A stretch of 64,000 nt of DNA from CAVUCH01 sp963739995 (GCA_963739995.1 CAVUCH010000004.1:124001-188000); one strand, 5' to 3'. Positions 18,604-28,129 are shown, counted from the stretch's first letter. The notes: generated from the sequence alone by a model not told the origin. Numbers and translations: made by a program.

Positions 18604-19530
18604 TCAGCTGGCCAGGAACTCCATGATCCTGATGATCGCCGGACCCAGCACGACGATGTACAACGCCGGAAAAAGCAGGAATACCAGGGGGAACACCAGC
18701 TTGACCCCGAGCTTCGCTGCTTTCTCTTCTGCAGCCTGCCGACGCTTCACGCGGGACACCTGCGCATGCGTGCGAAGCGCCTGCGCCACGCTCGTGCCGA
18801 ATCGATCGGTCTGCACGAGCATGGCAACGAGCGAGCGGACGTCGTCAACGCCGGTACGAGTTGCGAAATTCCTGAAGGCTTCCAGGCGGGGCTTGCCCGC
18901 TTTCAGCTCGGTGTGCACCATTCGCAGTTCGGATGAGAGATCCGGGTGTGCCAGCGACAGCTCGTCGGTCGTCTTCACGATGGCCTGCTCCAGCGCGGAG
19001 CCCGCTTCGACGCAGACGATCATCAGGTCCAACGCATCGGGCAGACCGTTATGGATCCGCTTCTTGCGGGCAGCCGTGCGGTTGGCCAGCCAGAACCCTG
19101 GCGCTACGTACCCGAGTCCCGCGGCGATGAGGGCAAAGATGGCGCCCTGAATGCCGCCAAAATAGACAAACACCGGCAGGCCGAGCACCACAGGCATGGC
19201 CATCTCCACGAGGGAGTAGGTGATTGCCGCGCGAGGGTGCGTGAAGCCGGCGCGCATCAGCCGGCGCTCCAGCTTGCTCATCTCCTTCGGAGACTTCGGA
19301 ACGAATCCCGCGATCCGCTTGGCCACCGGATCGTGGCGGACCACCGCCAGGCTCCCGCCGGTCTGACCGGCCGCGGACCCGGCCCCTGCATACTCCAGTT
19401 CCTGGAGCCGCCTCCGCTCGGGCGTGAACCGGGAGAGCACCAGCCATGCCGCGGCCGCCGCGACGATCGCAACAGAGACGAACAGAGCGATGAGGGGGAT
19501 CAGAAGAGCATTGTCCACGGTGTAGCTCAC
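18604..19530 (-). CDS. tadC: Tad pilus inner-membrane platform protein TadC
   Basis: Type II secretion system F-domain (GspF) protein, 308 residues. It has an N-terminal helix, the domain RRLMRAGFTHPRAAITYSLVEMAMPVVLGLPVFVYFG, a GLPDALDLMIVCVEAGSALEQAIVKT segment (residues about 165-190) and the final TM pair VFPLVFLLFPALYIVVLGPA. With TadB it forms the inner-membrane platform that couples the CpaF ATPase to Flp pilin assembly. The gene directly follows tadB (stop and start adjacent at 19530/19531) in the standard Tad order. Confidence 0.93.
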   Translation of the reverse strand: MSYTVDNALLIPLIALFVSVAIVAAAAAWLVLSRFTPERRRLQELEYAGAGSAAGQTGGSLAVVRHDPVAKRIAGFVPKSPKEMSKLERRLMRAGFTHPRAAITYSLVEMAMPVVLGLPVFVYFGGIQGAIFALIAAGLGYVAPGFWLANRTAARKKRIHNGLPDALDLMIVCVEAGSALEQAIVKTTDELSLAHPDLSSELRMVHTELKAGKPRLEAFRNFATRTGVDDVRSLVAMLVQTDRFGTSVAQALRTHAQVSRVKRRQAAEEKAAKLGVKLVFPLVFLLFPALYIVVLGPAIIRIMEFLAS

Positions 19531-20502
19531 TCAGTAGTCGACCTTGACCAGCCTGCTGATGACGAAGGCGCCAAGGACCTGCAGCACGATGGCGACAGCG
19601 ATCATCCGTATTCCTGTGGGGTGCGTCCACATGATGCTCATGGTCTCGGGATTCATGAACGTGAGTATCGCCCCCAGCACTGGCGGCATCGAGCCGAGCA
19701 CCCACGCCGTCATGCGGCCATGCGCGGTGACAACGCGGACCTGCCGCTTCACCTTGAACCGCTCGCGGATCACCTCCGCGAGGTTCTCGAGCACCTCCGA
19801 AAGGTTGCCACCAACCTCCCGTTGGGTCAGGACGGCCGTCACGAAGAACCGTGCATCGATGAGCGGGACACGGGCACCGAGCGAGCGCAGGGCGTCGGGC
19901 AGGGGCATGCCGAAATTCTGGCGGTCGTACGCCAGCTTGAACTCCCCGCCCACAGGATCCGGCAGCTCCTCGCCCACCATCGACAAGGCGGTTGTGAAGG
20001 CGTGGCCGGCGCGGAGGGCACGCGACATCAGGTCGATTGCCTCTGGAAACTGCTCTTCGAACTTGGCCACCCTCCGATTGGCGAGCATGTTCAGCACAAA
20101 GGGGGGCCCGGCGCCGGCCAGCACCCCCAGGGGGAGGGCGAGGACGGCGGTTCCGCTCAGGCGCCACACCAACAGGAACGCCCCGATGAAGGCGACTCCG
20201 CACGCCAGCAGCAACGTGCCAACGTACATTGACACGCCCGCCTTGTTGATCAACTCACGGGCGGGCTCCACGATGCCGCTTGCGGTCCGCAGCGCCTTGT
20301 CGAGTGCAGGGATGGTGCTGAGCGGCTGGTCTGTGATGACCAGGCTCGCAACGTCACGCGTCGTGTCCTTCCCGCGGCCGGCCTTCATCCGCCGGCGGAG
20401 CGCTGTCTGTTCGGCAGCCTCACCGCGGGCTACGAAGAACCAATACGCGCCGAAGATCACCCCCACGACGAGGGCAAAGGTGATGATGACCGGGTACTGC
20501 AT
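19531..20502 (-). CDS. tadB: Tad pilus inner-membrane platform protein TadB
   Basis: 323 residues with two N-terminal helices and the GspF domain: QFPEAIDLMSRALRAGHAFTTALSMVGEELPDPVGGEF, a conserved LPDALRSLGARVPLIDARFFVTAVLTQREVGGNLSEVLENLA stretch, then TM helices with the GSMPPVLGAILTFMNPE loop. This is the longer platform partner of TadC. It lies 7 bases downstream of cpaF and is part of the same operon. All core positions look intact. Confidence 0.93.
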   Translation of the reverse strand: MQYPVIITFALVVGVIFGAYWFFVARGEAAEQTALRRRMKAGRGKDTTRDVASLVITDQPLSTIPALDKALRTASGIVEPARELINKAGVSMYVGTLLLACGVAFIGAFLLVWRLSGTAVLALPLGVLAGAGPPFVLNMLANRRVAKFEEQFPEAIDLMSRALRAGHAFTTALSMVGEELPDPVGGEFKLAYDRQNFGMPLPDALRSLGARVPLIDARFFVTAVLTQREVGGNLSEVLENLAEVIRERFKVKRQVRVVTAHGRMTAWVLGSMPPVLGAILTFMNPETMSIMWTHPTGIRMIAVAIVLQVLGAFVISRLVKVDY

Positions 20503-20509
20503 GTGTGGA

Positions 20510-21913
20510 CTACGCGACCATCATCATGTGGTCGAACAGGTCAAGTGCCAGCGGGTGGCCGGCGGCCGCCAGGCGTTCGCTGCACTTCGGCCGTATGCCC
20601 GTGGCACGGAAACGGCCCGTGACCTTCCCGCCTGGCGCGACACCCAGTTTCTCGAACAGGAAGATGTCCTGCATCGTGATGACCTCGCCCTCCATTCCCG
20701 TGACCTCGGCGATCGCCGTGGCGCGGCGGGTGCCGTCGGCGAGCCGGGTGATCTGGATGACAAGATCTACCGCGGACGACACCTGCTGCCGGATGGCCCG
20801 CTCCGGAATGTTGAGGTTGGCCATGGCGACCATCGTGTCGAGCCGGTACAGCGCGTCACGCGGCGAGTTGGCGTGCACGGTCGTCAAGCTGCCATCATGG
20901 CCTGTGTTCATTGCCTGGAGCATGTCGATCGCTTCGGCACCTCGTACCTCCCCCACGATGATGCGGTCGGGCCGCATCCGGAGCGCGTTGATTACGAGGT
21001 CGCGCGCGCGCACCTGGCCTTTGCCCTCGATGTTCGGCGGCCTCGTCTCCAGCCGCACCACGTGCCGCTGCCGCAACATCAGTTCCGCCGCATCCTCGAT
21101 CGTCACCACGCGCTCGGTGTCTCCGATGAAGCTCGACAGGATGTTCAGCATCGTCGTCTTCCCGGCGCCGGTGCCACCCGAGACGATCACATTCAGCCGG
21201 CTCGCGATGGCGGCGTGAAGAAAGTCGAGCATCGGCTGCGTCAGCGACTGCCGCTCAACCAAATCCTGCGCGCCCAGACGGTCGGTTCGAAAGCGGCGGA
21301 TGGACAGCGTCGGCCCATCGAGGGCCAGCGGGGGGATGATTGCGTTGACGCGCGAACCGTCCTGCAGGCGCGCATCGACCATCGGGCTCGACTCGTCGAT
21401 CCGGCGCCCCACCGAGCTGACGATCCGCTCGATGATCTGCATCAGGTGCCGGTCGTCGCGGAACATGATCGACGTCTCTTCGAGCCTGCCGTTCCGCTCG
21501 ATGTACACCTGATCGTGCCGGTTGACGAGGATGTCGGAGATCTCGCGATCCTTCAGCAGCGCCTCGAGCGGCCCCAGCCCGAACAGCTCGTCGAGCACAT
21601 CAGTGATCAGGTTCTCGCGCTCGTAGAGACTGAGAGGCGTGGTCTGCGCCTCGGCCTCGATCATGCCGTTGATGAGCTCTCGAATCTCGGGTTCCGCATC
21701 GCGTCGACTGACCCTGGTCAACCGCTCCAGGTTCAGGCGATTCAGCAGCTCGTGGTGGACGCGCCCCTTCAACGTCTGGTAGTGGGCACTTCGTGTGTCG
21801 CCACCCGACGTTGCCGGTGTGTATGTCGCGCGGTTGGGCTTACTGCCCGTTGCCCCGGTGGGCGCCGCCTTCGTGGTCATTTCGGTGTTCATCAGGCCCA
21901 AACTCCGAATCAT
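20510..21913 (-). CDS. cpaF: Tad pilus assembly/secretion ATPase CpaF (TadA)
   Basis: Hexameric secretion ATPase (VirB11/GspE type) that drives Flp pilus assembly. The N-terminal domain is followed by LFGLGPLEALLKDREISDILVNRHDQVYIERNG and ESSPMVDARLQDGSRVNAIIPPLALDGPTLSIRRF. Walker A is VSGGTGAGKTTMLNIL, then RVVTIEDAAELML and an Arg/Asp-rich VKALRMRPDRIIVGEVRGAEA-type Walker B (here NALRMRPDRIIVGEVRGAEAID), and a His box TGHDGSLTTVHANS. About 467 residues from the ATG at 21913, which overlaps the cpaE stop as ATGA; an internal ATG at 21889 is possible. The longer frame running to 23152 is antisense-like noise over cpaE. Confidence 0.95.
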   Translation of the reverse strand: MIRSLGLMNTEMTTKAAPTGATGSKPNRATYTPATSGGDTRSAHYQTLKGRVHHELLNRLNLERLTRVSRRDAEPEIRELINGMIEAEAQTTPLSLYERENLITDVLDELFGLGPLEALLKDREISDILVNRHDQVYIERNGRLEETSIMFRDDRHLMQIIERIVSSVGRRIDESSPMVDARLQDGSRVNAIIPPLALDGPTLSIRRFRTDRLGAQDLVERQSLTQPMLDFLHAAIASRLNVIVSGGTGAGKTTMLNILSSFIGDTERVVTIEDAAELMLRQRHVVRLETRPPNIEGKGQVRARDLVINALRMRPDRIIVGEVRGAEAIDMLQAMNTGHDGSLTTVHANSPRDALYRLDTMVAMANLNIPERAIRQQVSSAVDLVIQITRLADGTRRATAIAEVTGMEGEVITMQDIFLFEKLGVAPGGKVTGRFRATGIRPKCSERLAAAGHPLALDLFDHMMMVA

Positions 21914-23055
21914 CGCCGTCCCGTGATTCTGCCAAAGATGCCGCTGCCCTTGGGTGCGTCTGCGGCAGATTCCAGCCGCACGCCGCTCAAATCGGAGGCG
22001 ATCGAGGTGAACGCGTCGGAGAGCCGACTGCCCGTATCGAGCGCCAAAGGGCGCCCCTTGTTGAGCGCCTGCAGTGCCGCGCGGTAATCGCTCGGCACGA
22101 CGTGCTTGACGGCGAGCCCGATGACACGCTCCACGTCTTCCTGGCTGATCTCCGCCTGCTTGTCGTACCGCGTCAGGACAACGCGGATGCGGTCCTTGCC
22201 GTACCGCTGTCGCAGCGCCGTCGCCATGCGTCCCGCGTTGCGCACGGCCGCCAGTTCCTGGTTCGCGACGATCATGATCTTCGCCACCGACTCGAGCGCG
22301 TCGAGCGCCGACGCCTCCGACCTGGGGACGTCCAGGAACGTGTAGCGATAGTGGGCAGCCGCGAAATGAAGCAACGTACCCACGCGCCCGAGATCCGCCC
22401 CATGAGTCGCCCGATCGGCGGAGGCGAGCAAATGCACCCGGCTCTTCGTGTTCACCACCAGGCTTTCGAAGAACGCGGCGTCCAGCCGGTGCGTGTTCTC
22501 GATGGCATCCACTACCGAGAACCGCGGCTCTGCCCCAAAGTACACGGCTGCGTCGCCGTACGACATATGGAGGTCGACGAAGAGCGTGCGTTCGCCAGCG
22601 AGCCGTGCCAGCGCCGCGCCGACGTTCACCGCCAGCGTCGTCGTTCCCACGCCGCCCTTGGCGCCCACGAAGGCGAAGATCTGACCCTGCACGCCAGCGG
22701 AATGCGTGGCGCTCACCCGTTCCAGCGCCGCGACGAGATCCTCGGACGTGACCGGGTTGGTGACCCATTCGGTGACGCCGGCCCTCATGGCTTCGAGCAT
22801 GAGCACGGGATCGAGCCGTGCCGCGACGATGACCACACCCGTGGTCGGGTGCTGCCGGCGCAGCGTGCTCAACGTGGGCGGCAGCGCATTCGAGTCCCGC
22901 AGGTCGAGCACGACGACGTCGGGCTGCGTGGCCGCCTGCTGCGCAAGCGCGAGCAGATCGCCCACGTGCAAGGACTTCACGCGCATGTCCTGGCCACGGA
23001 GCAGTTCCTCCAGCTGCCGATCGGAGGTGCCGACAATCGTGATGTTCAGACCCAC
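21910..23055 (-). CDS. cpaE: Tad pilus localisation ATPase-like protein CpaE (TadZ)
   Basis: 381 residues. The N-terminal receiver-like domain (MGLNITIVGTSDRQLEELLR, VVVLDLRDSNALPPTLSTLR) lacks the usual phosphorylation context, as in TadZ/CpaE. The C-terminal ParA/MinD-like ATPase domain has the deviant Walker A FVGAKGGVGTTTLAVNVG and FVDLHMSYGDAAVYFG, with FLDVPRSEASALDALESV. Such proteins place the pilus at the pole and recruit CpaF. The stop codon overlaps the cpaF start by ATGA, so production of the two ATPases is coupled. Confidence 0.92.
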   Translation of the reverse strand: MGLNITIVGTSDRQLEELLRGQDMRVKSLHVGDLLALAQQAATQPDVVVLDLRDSNALPPTLSTLRRQHPTTGVVIVAARLDPVLMLEAMRAGVTEWVTNPVTSEDLVAALERVSATHSAGVQGQIFAFVGAKGGVGTTTLAVNVGAALARLAGERTLFVDLHMSYGDAAVYFGAEPRFSVVDAIENTHRLDAAFFESLVVNTKSRVHLLASADRATHGADLGRVGTLLHFAAAHYRYTFLDVPRSEASALDALESVAKIMIVANQELAAVRNAGRMATALRQRYGKDRIRVVLTRYDKQAEISQEDVERVIGLAVKHVVPSDYRAALQALNKGRPLALDTGSRLSDAFTSIASDLSGVRLESAADAPKGSGIFGRITGRR

Positions 23056-23076
23056 GTAAGTGACCCCGGCTCGACG

Positions 23077-24468
23077 CTAACGAACGAGCACAATTGCCCT
23101 CAGGAACGAGGCGGTTGAAACAATCGTACAACTCGAGACACCCGGAGGGCACCCGGCCACGAACCCGGGGGCCGGAACGATCCGCACCACAATCTGCTGG
23201 TTCGGGCCGCTGCCGTCGATACGCTCGGCGAACAGGCCGATCAGATTCTTGATCGCGATGGGGCTGACGCCGTTCGGGTTCTGCATGAACGTGTCAACGT
23301 TGAACACGGGCACCGGCATGATTCGGATGCTGGAATTGATCGTCCCATTTGCAGAGCTATAGATGCAGCCGCCGTAGCTCGGACACTGCAGACCGTTCCC
23401 GAACGTCGTATTAGGTGCATACCATTGCGCGGTCGGGTCCTTCGCAATCAGGTCGAGGATCCCCTGCCTTGTAGGCCCGACCATTGTGCCCAACTCGGGG
23501 TCCACGTCTCCCCCGATGACCCGGGTGACGCCATCACACCCGGCGATGGCATCCCTGTAGTCATCGGCGCCAGTACCCGCCACTCGAAGCGGTTGAAAAA
23601 ACCCCCCGGTCCCATTTCCTTGTGCCCCAATCGTCAGTTTCAATTGCTGGCCGTAATCACAGCAGAACGCATTGGTATTAGGAGCTCGGAGGCGATAGGT
23701 GGTCCCAGCCGACGATGAGGAGGGTGCGACGTATCGATCCGGCTCGGGAATGAGCGGGTTCGCGTCCCAGGTGTTGTAGCCAGGGCTATCGCCGGTCGGG
23801 AGTGGAACGTAGTAATCGGGATCCCAGCCAGTACTGGTCAGCCCGGAGGGGTCCGGAAACCCCGTCTGCGTCTCGTATTCGACCCCGTTCGTGAGCGGAT
23901 CCCACTCGTCAAACTTGTCCGGCAACCCCAGGGGACGCATGCAGTTCGTGGCGTTACCGCCCGTGATCACCGCCGTTGCCGTCGCCCGCACGCCCTGCTG
24001 CGTCCGTCCGAACAAGGGGGCGAAAAAGACCGGCAGCGGATTATTGCCGGCGTTGCGGTACACGTTTACGCGAATGCAGGTGTCGCCTACGGTGGCGAAT
24101 CCGGTGGGGCACTGGCTTGTGAACGTGGGCGACATGAAGCTGATGTCATCCGTGCTGCTCCCTCCGCCTCCCGTGCCCTGGGTGATGTTGAGCGTTCCGC
24201 CCAGCACCTTGTTCGCTTCGCCCACCTTCTTGGCCATCATGCGGGCGCGATCGAAGTCGGTGCCGCTGTCGAATGCCAGGGAGACCGCACCTGCGAGCGC
24301 CGCGGCGTCGGCCGCGTTCTGGGCCTGCCGCCTGCTGACCCACATCGCACCGTAGTCGACAGTGAGTGCGCTGAACGCGAGCAATCCGATGAGCGCCACA
24401 GCGACGTGCACGAGCACGGCGCCGTGAGCGTCGCCTGGGCGACGGAACCTGGAAGTACCGCTCCGCAT
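23077..24468 (-). CDS. tadG: TadG-like pilus assembly protein, secreted C-terminal domain
   Basis: 463 residues. The N-terminus carries the TadG-like segment HGAVLVHVAVALIGLLAFSALTVDYGAMWVSRRQAQNAADAAALAGA, which resembles TadE/Flp prepilin signals and anchors the protein. The large Cys-containing extracytoplasmic part (CPTGFATVGDTCIRVNVYRN, NATNCMRPLGLPDKFDEWD, NAFCCDYGQQLKLTIGAQG, GCPPGVSSCTIV) is not a VWA domain, unlike many TadG proteins, and has at least eight cysteines. GGAGAGGAG lies just before the ATG at 24468. It is part of the Tad operon behind the secretin gene. Confidence 0.8.
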   Translation of the reverse strand: MRSGTSRFRRPGDAHGAVLVHVAVALIGLLAFSALTVDYGAMWVSRRQAQNAADAAALAGAVSLAFDSGTDFDRARMMAKKVGEANKVLGGTLNITQGTGGGGSSTDDISFMSPTFTSQCPTGFATVGDTCIRVNVYRNAGNNPLPVFFAPLFGRTQQGVRATATAVITGGNATNCMRPLGLPDKFDEWDPLTNGVEYETQTGFPDPSGLTSTGWDPDYYVPLPTGDSPGYNTWDANPLIPEPDRYVAPSSSSAGTTYRLRAPNTNAFCCDYGQQLKLTIGAQGNGTGGFFQPLRVAGTGADDYRDAIAGCDGVTRVIGGDVDPELGTMVGPTRQGILDLIAKDPTAQWYAPNTTFGNGLQCPSYGGCIYSSANGTINSSIRIMPVPVFNVDTFMQNPNGVSPIAIKNLIGLFAERIDGSGPNQQIVVRIVPAPGFVAGCPPGVSSCTIVSTASFLRAIVLVR

Positions 24469-24502
24469 ATCTCCTCTCCGGCTACCGCGACTCTGCTGCC
24501 CT

Positions 24503-25862
24503 CTACTGCGCCCCGGGGGTCGCCGGTGCGTCCGCCGGCTTCGTATTCCTCGCCTTCGCCCGGCGGCAGGAACGGCCGCGTCACGGTCGGCAGGGGTGGA
24601 ACCTCATCGGGATCCAGTGGCCGCACAAGACGGGGCGTTATCAGGACCATCAGCTCCGTCCGCTCCGCCCGGTCCGCACGGCTCTTGAACAGGTTCCCGA
24701 TGATTGGCAGGTTGCTCAACAGCGGTATGCCAGCCCCGTCTTCCTGCGAGATGTTGTTCAGGAGTCCGGCAATCGCAAAGGACTGGCCATCGCGTAATTC
24801 AACATCGGTCTCGGCGCGACGCGTAATCAGCGCAGGAATCCGGAAGCCGCTGAGCGTGATGCCGTTGTTGAAGTCGAGCGAGCTGACTTCTGGCCTCACC
24901 TTCAAGCGGATCACATCGCCCGCAATCGTCGGCTTGAACGTCAGGCGGATACCGAATTCCTTGAAGAGGACGCTGACGCTTCCGGAGTTTCCCTGCACCA
25001 CCGGCACCGGAAACTCGCCGCCCGCAAGAAAGCTGGCCTCCTGACCGTTGTAGGCAATCAGGTTCGGTTCGGCCAGGCTCTGGAAGAACCCCCGCGATTT
25101 CAACGCGCGGACAACGGCACCGACCCCCTCGTCCCGCGAGAAGAAGAACAGGTTCAGGAAGTCCGTGAACGTCAGGTCGCCCTCGTCGAAATCCGGCGCC
25201 GCGAACTGCTGCGTCGTCGAACGCCCTGCCCACCCCGTACGGTTGACGAAGAGCGACACACCCAGCTCCGAAACGGCACGGCGGTTCACCTCGGCGAACC
25301 GTACCTGCAGCATGACCTGCTGGCTCTCACTGCCCCCGGGTAGCTGGAGCAGGTTGATGACCTTCAGCTTCGACGAGCTGGCCGTGGCAATTTCACCCGC
25401 CCGCAGCATGACGGCATTGCTCGAGGCATTGCCGGACAGCACCAGCGCCTCTTCGGTGACGTCAACACGAATGTCTTCCCCCGGGAACAAATTCTGGAAC
25501 TGCTGCTGCAGCGCCGCCACGCCCGGATCCACGACCAGGTCGTATTGTTTGCGCGCTGCGCCGCCCCAGACGATCAGGCTGATCGTCCCCGGCGCCTTGC
25601 CGTCGATCAGAATTTCGCGGGGCTGCACGACCACAGCGTCGGCTACCGCGGGATTGGTGACCGCGATTCGGATGATGTCGAAATCGGTGGTCAGCACCAG
25701 TGATCGACCCGCGGTCAAAGACACACGCTCGTACACCGGCTGCTGAGTGACCGGCGCAGTCTGGGGCGCAGCGGGCTCCTGAGCCGAAACGCTCGCGAGC
25801 GCAGCCACCACCAGCGTAAGAACGGCCGCTGTGCGCGGCCAGAGAACGGAGGGATTCTTCAA
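24503..25862 (-). CDS. cpaC: Tad secretin CpaC (RcpA), probable 3' frameshift
   Basis: Outer-membrane secretin of the Tad system. Signal peptide LTLVVAALASVSAQ; N-terminal pilus-secretin domain (SLTAGRSLVLTTDFDIIRIAVTNPAVADAVVV), BON-like region, then secretin core (AEPNLIAYNGQEASFLAGGEFPVPVVQ, RLKVRPEVSSLDF, QSFAIAGLLNN, LSNLPIIGNLFKSR, ELMVLITPRLVRPL). It starts with TTG at 25862, overlapping the cpaB stop (TTGA), with GGAGGAG upstream. The frame continues past the natural end to 24237, overlapping tadG by 232 bases with shadow sequence. A one-base shift after GEGEEY gives KPADAPATPGAQ and a stop at 24503, a normal 34-base gap, so a frameshift is likely. Confidence 0.88.
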
Positions 25863-26728
25863 CGGACTGTCTCCTCCGCCCGCTTGGCGGCCCGAATCGT
25901 TTCGACGATGTACGGTCTGGGGACGGGCGGTGGTGGTGGTGGCGCCGATGCGATACGCGGCGCACGCCGGGCCGGAGGGGCCGGGGTTGCGGGCGCCGGC
26001 GCTCCGCCGAACAGCGATCCCCGCCTGGCACCTGCCGTCTGGGTCGGTGCAACGTCAAGCGGATTCCGGAGCGTGAGCATGATCCGTCCCTCGTCCGCGG
26101 CCAGGGTGACGCGCTCGGCGTCTTCGGGCGTCAGGAGCAGCGTGACGACGCTCGTGGGGATCGGCTGCCCTTCCTGCCTCGCTTGATCCTGGTCATAGCG
26201 TGTGCCCGCCGTCAGCACCTGAACGTTGCTCACGATGACACGCGTGATGGACTCTGCCTGTCCCCCTTGTGCCTGCCCGGGGTTGATCGACGCGAGCACG
26301 TCCACGCGGTTCCCCGGCACCACGAACCCGGCAACACCAACGACCTCGTTCACCTTCACCGAGAGGGCACGCATCCCGGGCGGTATCGTCGGCGGCAGCC
26401 CGGCCCCCGCGCCGGCCTTCGCCAGCTTGGACTCGGTCAGGGGCTCGTTCTCCGCCAGGGACTGCACCAGCCCCCGGTTCGTCACCTGCTCGATGCTCGT
26501 AAACGAGCCGGGAATCGGATTTGCGGCCGGCCACACGACGACCTTGACGTCCTCCGCTGTGACGAGGTCCCCGATCGGAAGGTTTTTGGCGGCGACCACG
26601 GCGTGCAACTGCGCAGCCTCCGCCCTGGGCGTGGCGCGCTGCACGGCCACGTAGACCGCGTAGCTTGCGATGCCCGCCACGGCCAGCGCCACAATTAACA
26701 CGATGATGGTGCGGGTATTCCGGTTCAT
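25859..26728 (-). CDS. cpaB: Tad pilus assembly protein CpaB (RcpC)
   Basis: 289 residues with one N-terminal membrane helix (TIIVLIVALAVAGIASYAVYVAV), then the SAF/CpaB domain: VVAAKNLPIGDLVTAEDVKVVVWPAANP, GLVQSLAENEPLTESKLAKAGAGAGLPPTIPPGMRALSVKVNEVVGVAGFVVPGNRVDVLAS. The last 60 residues are proline- and alanine-rich (APATPAPPARRAPRI). SAF domains bind glycan in related flagellar FlgA proteins, and CpaB is thought to link peptidoglycan or inner membrane to the secretin. Its stop overlaps the cpaC start codon. Confidence 0.92.
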   Translation of the reverse strand: MNRNTRTIIVLIVALAVAGIASYAVYVAVQRATPRAEAAQLHAVVAAKNLPIGDLVTAEDVKVVVWPAANPIPGSFTSIEQVTNRGLVQSLAENEPLTESKLAKAGAGAGLPPTIPPGMRALSVKVNEVVGVAGFVVPGNRVDVLASINPGQAQGGQAESITRVIVSNVQVLTAGTRYDQDQARQEGQPIPTSVVTLLLTPEDAERVTLAADEGRIMLTLRNPLDVAPTQTAGARRGSLFGGAPAPATPAPPARRAPRIASAPPPPPPVPRPYIVETIRAAKRAEETVR

Positions 26729-26735
26729 CTATCCC

Positions 26736-27221
26736 CTAACTCCCTGTCCCAGCCTGTAGCTCCAGACGCATCTGGGACGTGGCGTAGACATTGATCTGAT
26801 TGCTCCACGTCGCGTTGATCAGGCTCATGATCGGACCCAGCATGATGAAGTTGTGCTGATAGGTCACCGCGACGATGGTCGTCTGCACGGGGGGCGTCAC
26901 GCCGGCCACCGTACCGGCGGTGATGTTGACACCTGCCGCGCTGTTGGGAACAGCCGCGTCGAGCTGTGCCTGCGTCAGATTGAGACCCACACGGATGTAC
27001 TCCCTCACGCGCGTCCGCGCGGCGGCGTCGGTGTAGCCAGCCAGCGATCGCAACCGGGCCCCTTCCCGCGCGGCATTGGTCACCACCTCGTAGCGCTGGA
27101 AAAGGAAGCCGAAGTCGATGATGCCGCCGATGAGCACCAGCAACAGCGGCAGCACGAGCGCGAACTCCACGAGCTCGGCGCCCCGCTCGGAACGGACGCG
27201 CAAGGGTCTTATCGGAACCAT
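26736..27221 (-). CDS. tadE: TadE-like pseudopilin
   Basis: 161 residues. The N-terminus has a prepilin-type signal: basic region RVRSERG, cleavage expected after that Gly, then AELVEFALVLPLLLVLIGGI with the conserved glutamate at position +5. The domain continues FGFLFQRYEVVTNAAREGAR. TadE is processed by the CpaA peptidase and helps Flp assembly. The ATG at 27221 overlaps the cpaA stop by 13 bases. The frame is open far upstream but reads arginine-rich shadow sequence there. Confidence 0.9.
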   Translation of the reverse strand: MVPIRPLRVRSERGAELVEFALVLPLLLVLIGGIIDFGFLFQRYEVVTNAAREGARLRSLAGYTDAAARTRVREYIRVGLNLTQAQLDAAVPNSAAGVNITAGTVAGVTPPVQTTIVAVTYQHNFIMLGPIMSLINATWSNQINVYATSQMRLELQAGTGS

Positions 27222-27733
27222 AGGGCCGCCACAGTACCCGCAGAGATGGGGAGCGCGTACGGCAGCCGCGGGCTCGAGGCCGTACGCAAGGTCAGACCCG
27301 GCATGGGCTGCAGACCGGCGATTCGCCAGTAGATGAGCAAGCCCCAGAGGTTCGTGAACAGGTGCTTCATGTACCCACGAACGAGGGAGACGACCACTGC
27401 CATCACCCCGCCTGCCACGCCGGCATAGAGAGCAACGAACAAGGTGGTGGAGGGTCCGAGCCAGGCACCAAGAGCTGCCAGCAATTTGACATCCCCCGCA
27501 CCCATCCCACCGAGAAGGAAGAACGGCAGGAAGAGCCCGCACCCGACAACCCAGCCAGCCGCAGCCTGGCCGAGACCCGGCAGCCCGTGCGTGGCTGCGC
27601 CGGCGACGAGGCCTAGCGCCGCTCCGCCTAGCGTCAGGATATTGGGGATTCTACTGGATTTGACATCCAGAGCGCTCGCGGCTGCACACAACAGGAGGGC
27701 GCCGACCGCCCCCCCGCTTACGGTGATTCCCAC
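27209..27733 (-). CDS. cpaA: Prepilin peptidase CpaA (TadV)
   Basis: Inner-membrane aspartyl protease (A24A family) that cleaves Flp and TadE signals. About 174 residues with six helices. First catalytic aspartate in ASALDVKSSRIPN, second in the GGMGAGDVKLLAALGAWLG motif (GxGD). I chose the GTG at 27733, which places MGITVSGGAVGALLLCAAAS as the first helix and overlaps the flp1 stop by 16 bases; the longer frame to 27799 adds arginine-rich residues. It sits in the usual position between pilin and assembly genes. Confidence 0.9.
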   Translation of the reverse strand: MGITVSGGAVGALLLCAAASALDVKSSRIPNILTLGGAALGLVAGAATHGLPGLGQAAAGWVVGCGLFLPFFLLGGMGAGDVKLLAALGAWLGPSTTLFVALYAGVAGGVMAVVVSLVRGYMKHLFTNLWGLLIYWRIAGLQPMPGLTLRTASSPRLPYALPISAGTVAALWFR

Positions 27734-27897
27734 AGACCTTGCACACCGGTATCGTAATCGGTGTACCGGGCACCGATCAGGGCGACGATTGTCGACCATA
27801 CCGTGACGCCAACCAACCCGACCAGAGCCGTGAGCAACGCGTACTCAACGAGATCCTGACCGTCGTCGTCGAGCCAGAACCTTCGCCAATGAGTCAT
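27718..27897 (-). CDS. Flp-type pilin, divergent copy
   Basis: 59 residues. The prepilin motif WLDDDG followed by QDLVEYALLTALVGLVGV has the cleavage Gly, Glu at +5 and Tyr at +6 of Flp pilins. The tail (RYTDYDTGVQGLWESP) differs from the two upstream pilins. It is the third of three tandem pilin genes and runs into cpaA. It may be a minor pilin; this rests on divergence and gene order. Confidence 0.85.
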   Translation of the reverse strand: MTHWRRFWLDDDGQDLVEYALLTALVGLVGVTVWSTIVALIGARYTDYDTGVQGLWESP

Positions 27898-27955
27898 CTG
27901 ATCACCTGGTTTCGCAGCAGTGCCGGACGCTGGGCCTGACACCGCGCGATCTGGG

Positions 27956-28129
27956 TCAGGATGCGCTGTTCAGCGTGCCGGTGGCGCTCTCGTACTTGTT
28001 GTTGATCGCGGTCCCGAGCAGGCCCATCGCTGTGATCGCCGCGAGCGCGATCAGGGCCAGCAGCAGCGCATACTCGACCAGATCCTGCCCTTCGTCTTCA
28101 CGAACGAACCGAGCGATTAAGTCAATCAT
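27956..28129 (-). CDS. flp: Flp-type pilin (57 aa)
   Basis: Short pilin gene with the processing site EDEG then QDLVEYALLLALIALAAI, Glu+5 and Tyr+6 present, ending NNKYESATGTLNSAS. It differs from the pilin at 28258-28431 by about nine residues over 57, mainly near both ends, so the pair is a recent tandem duplication. Mature pilin would be about 44 residues. Located between the leading pilin gene and the divergent pilin, with about 60-130 bases on either side, as is common for flp arrays. Confidence 0.88.
   Translation of the reverse strand: MIDLIARFVREDEGQDLVEYALLLALIALAAITAMGLLGTAINNKYESATGTLNSAS

Noticed and set aside
20510..23152. An 880-residue minus-strand frame across cpaF and cpaE
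   Set aside because: Only the last 467 residues are CpaF; the rest is low-quality shadow of cpaE in another frame.
24237..24502. A 232-base overlap of the secretin frame with tadG
   Set aside because: The overlapping part has no family similarity and encodes arginine/serine-rich noise; a frameshift with a stop at 24503 explains it better.
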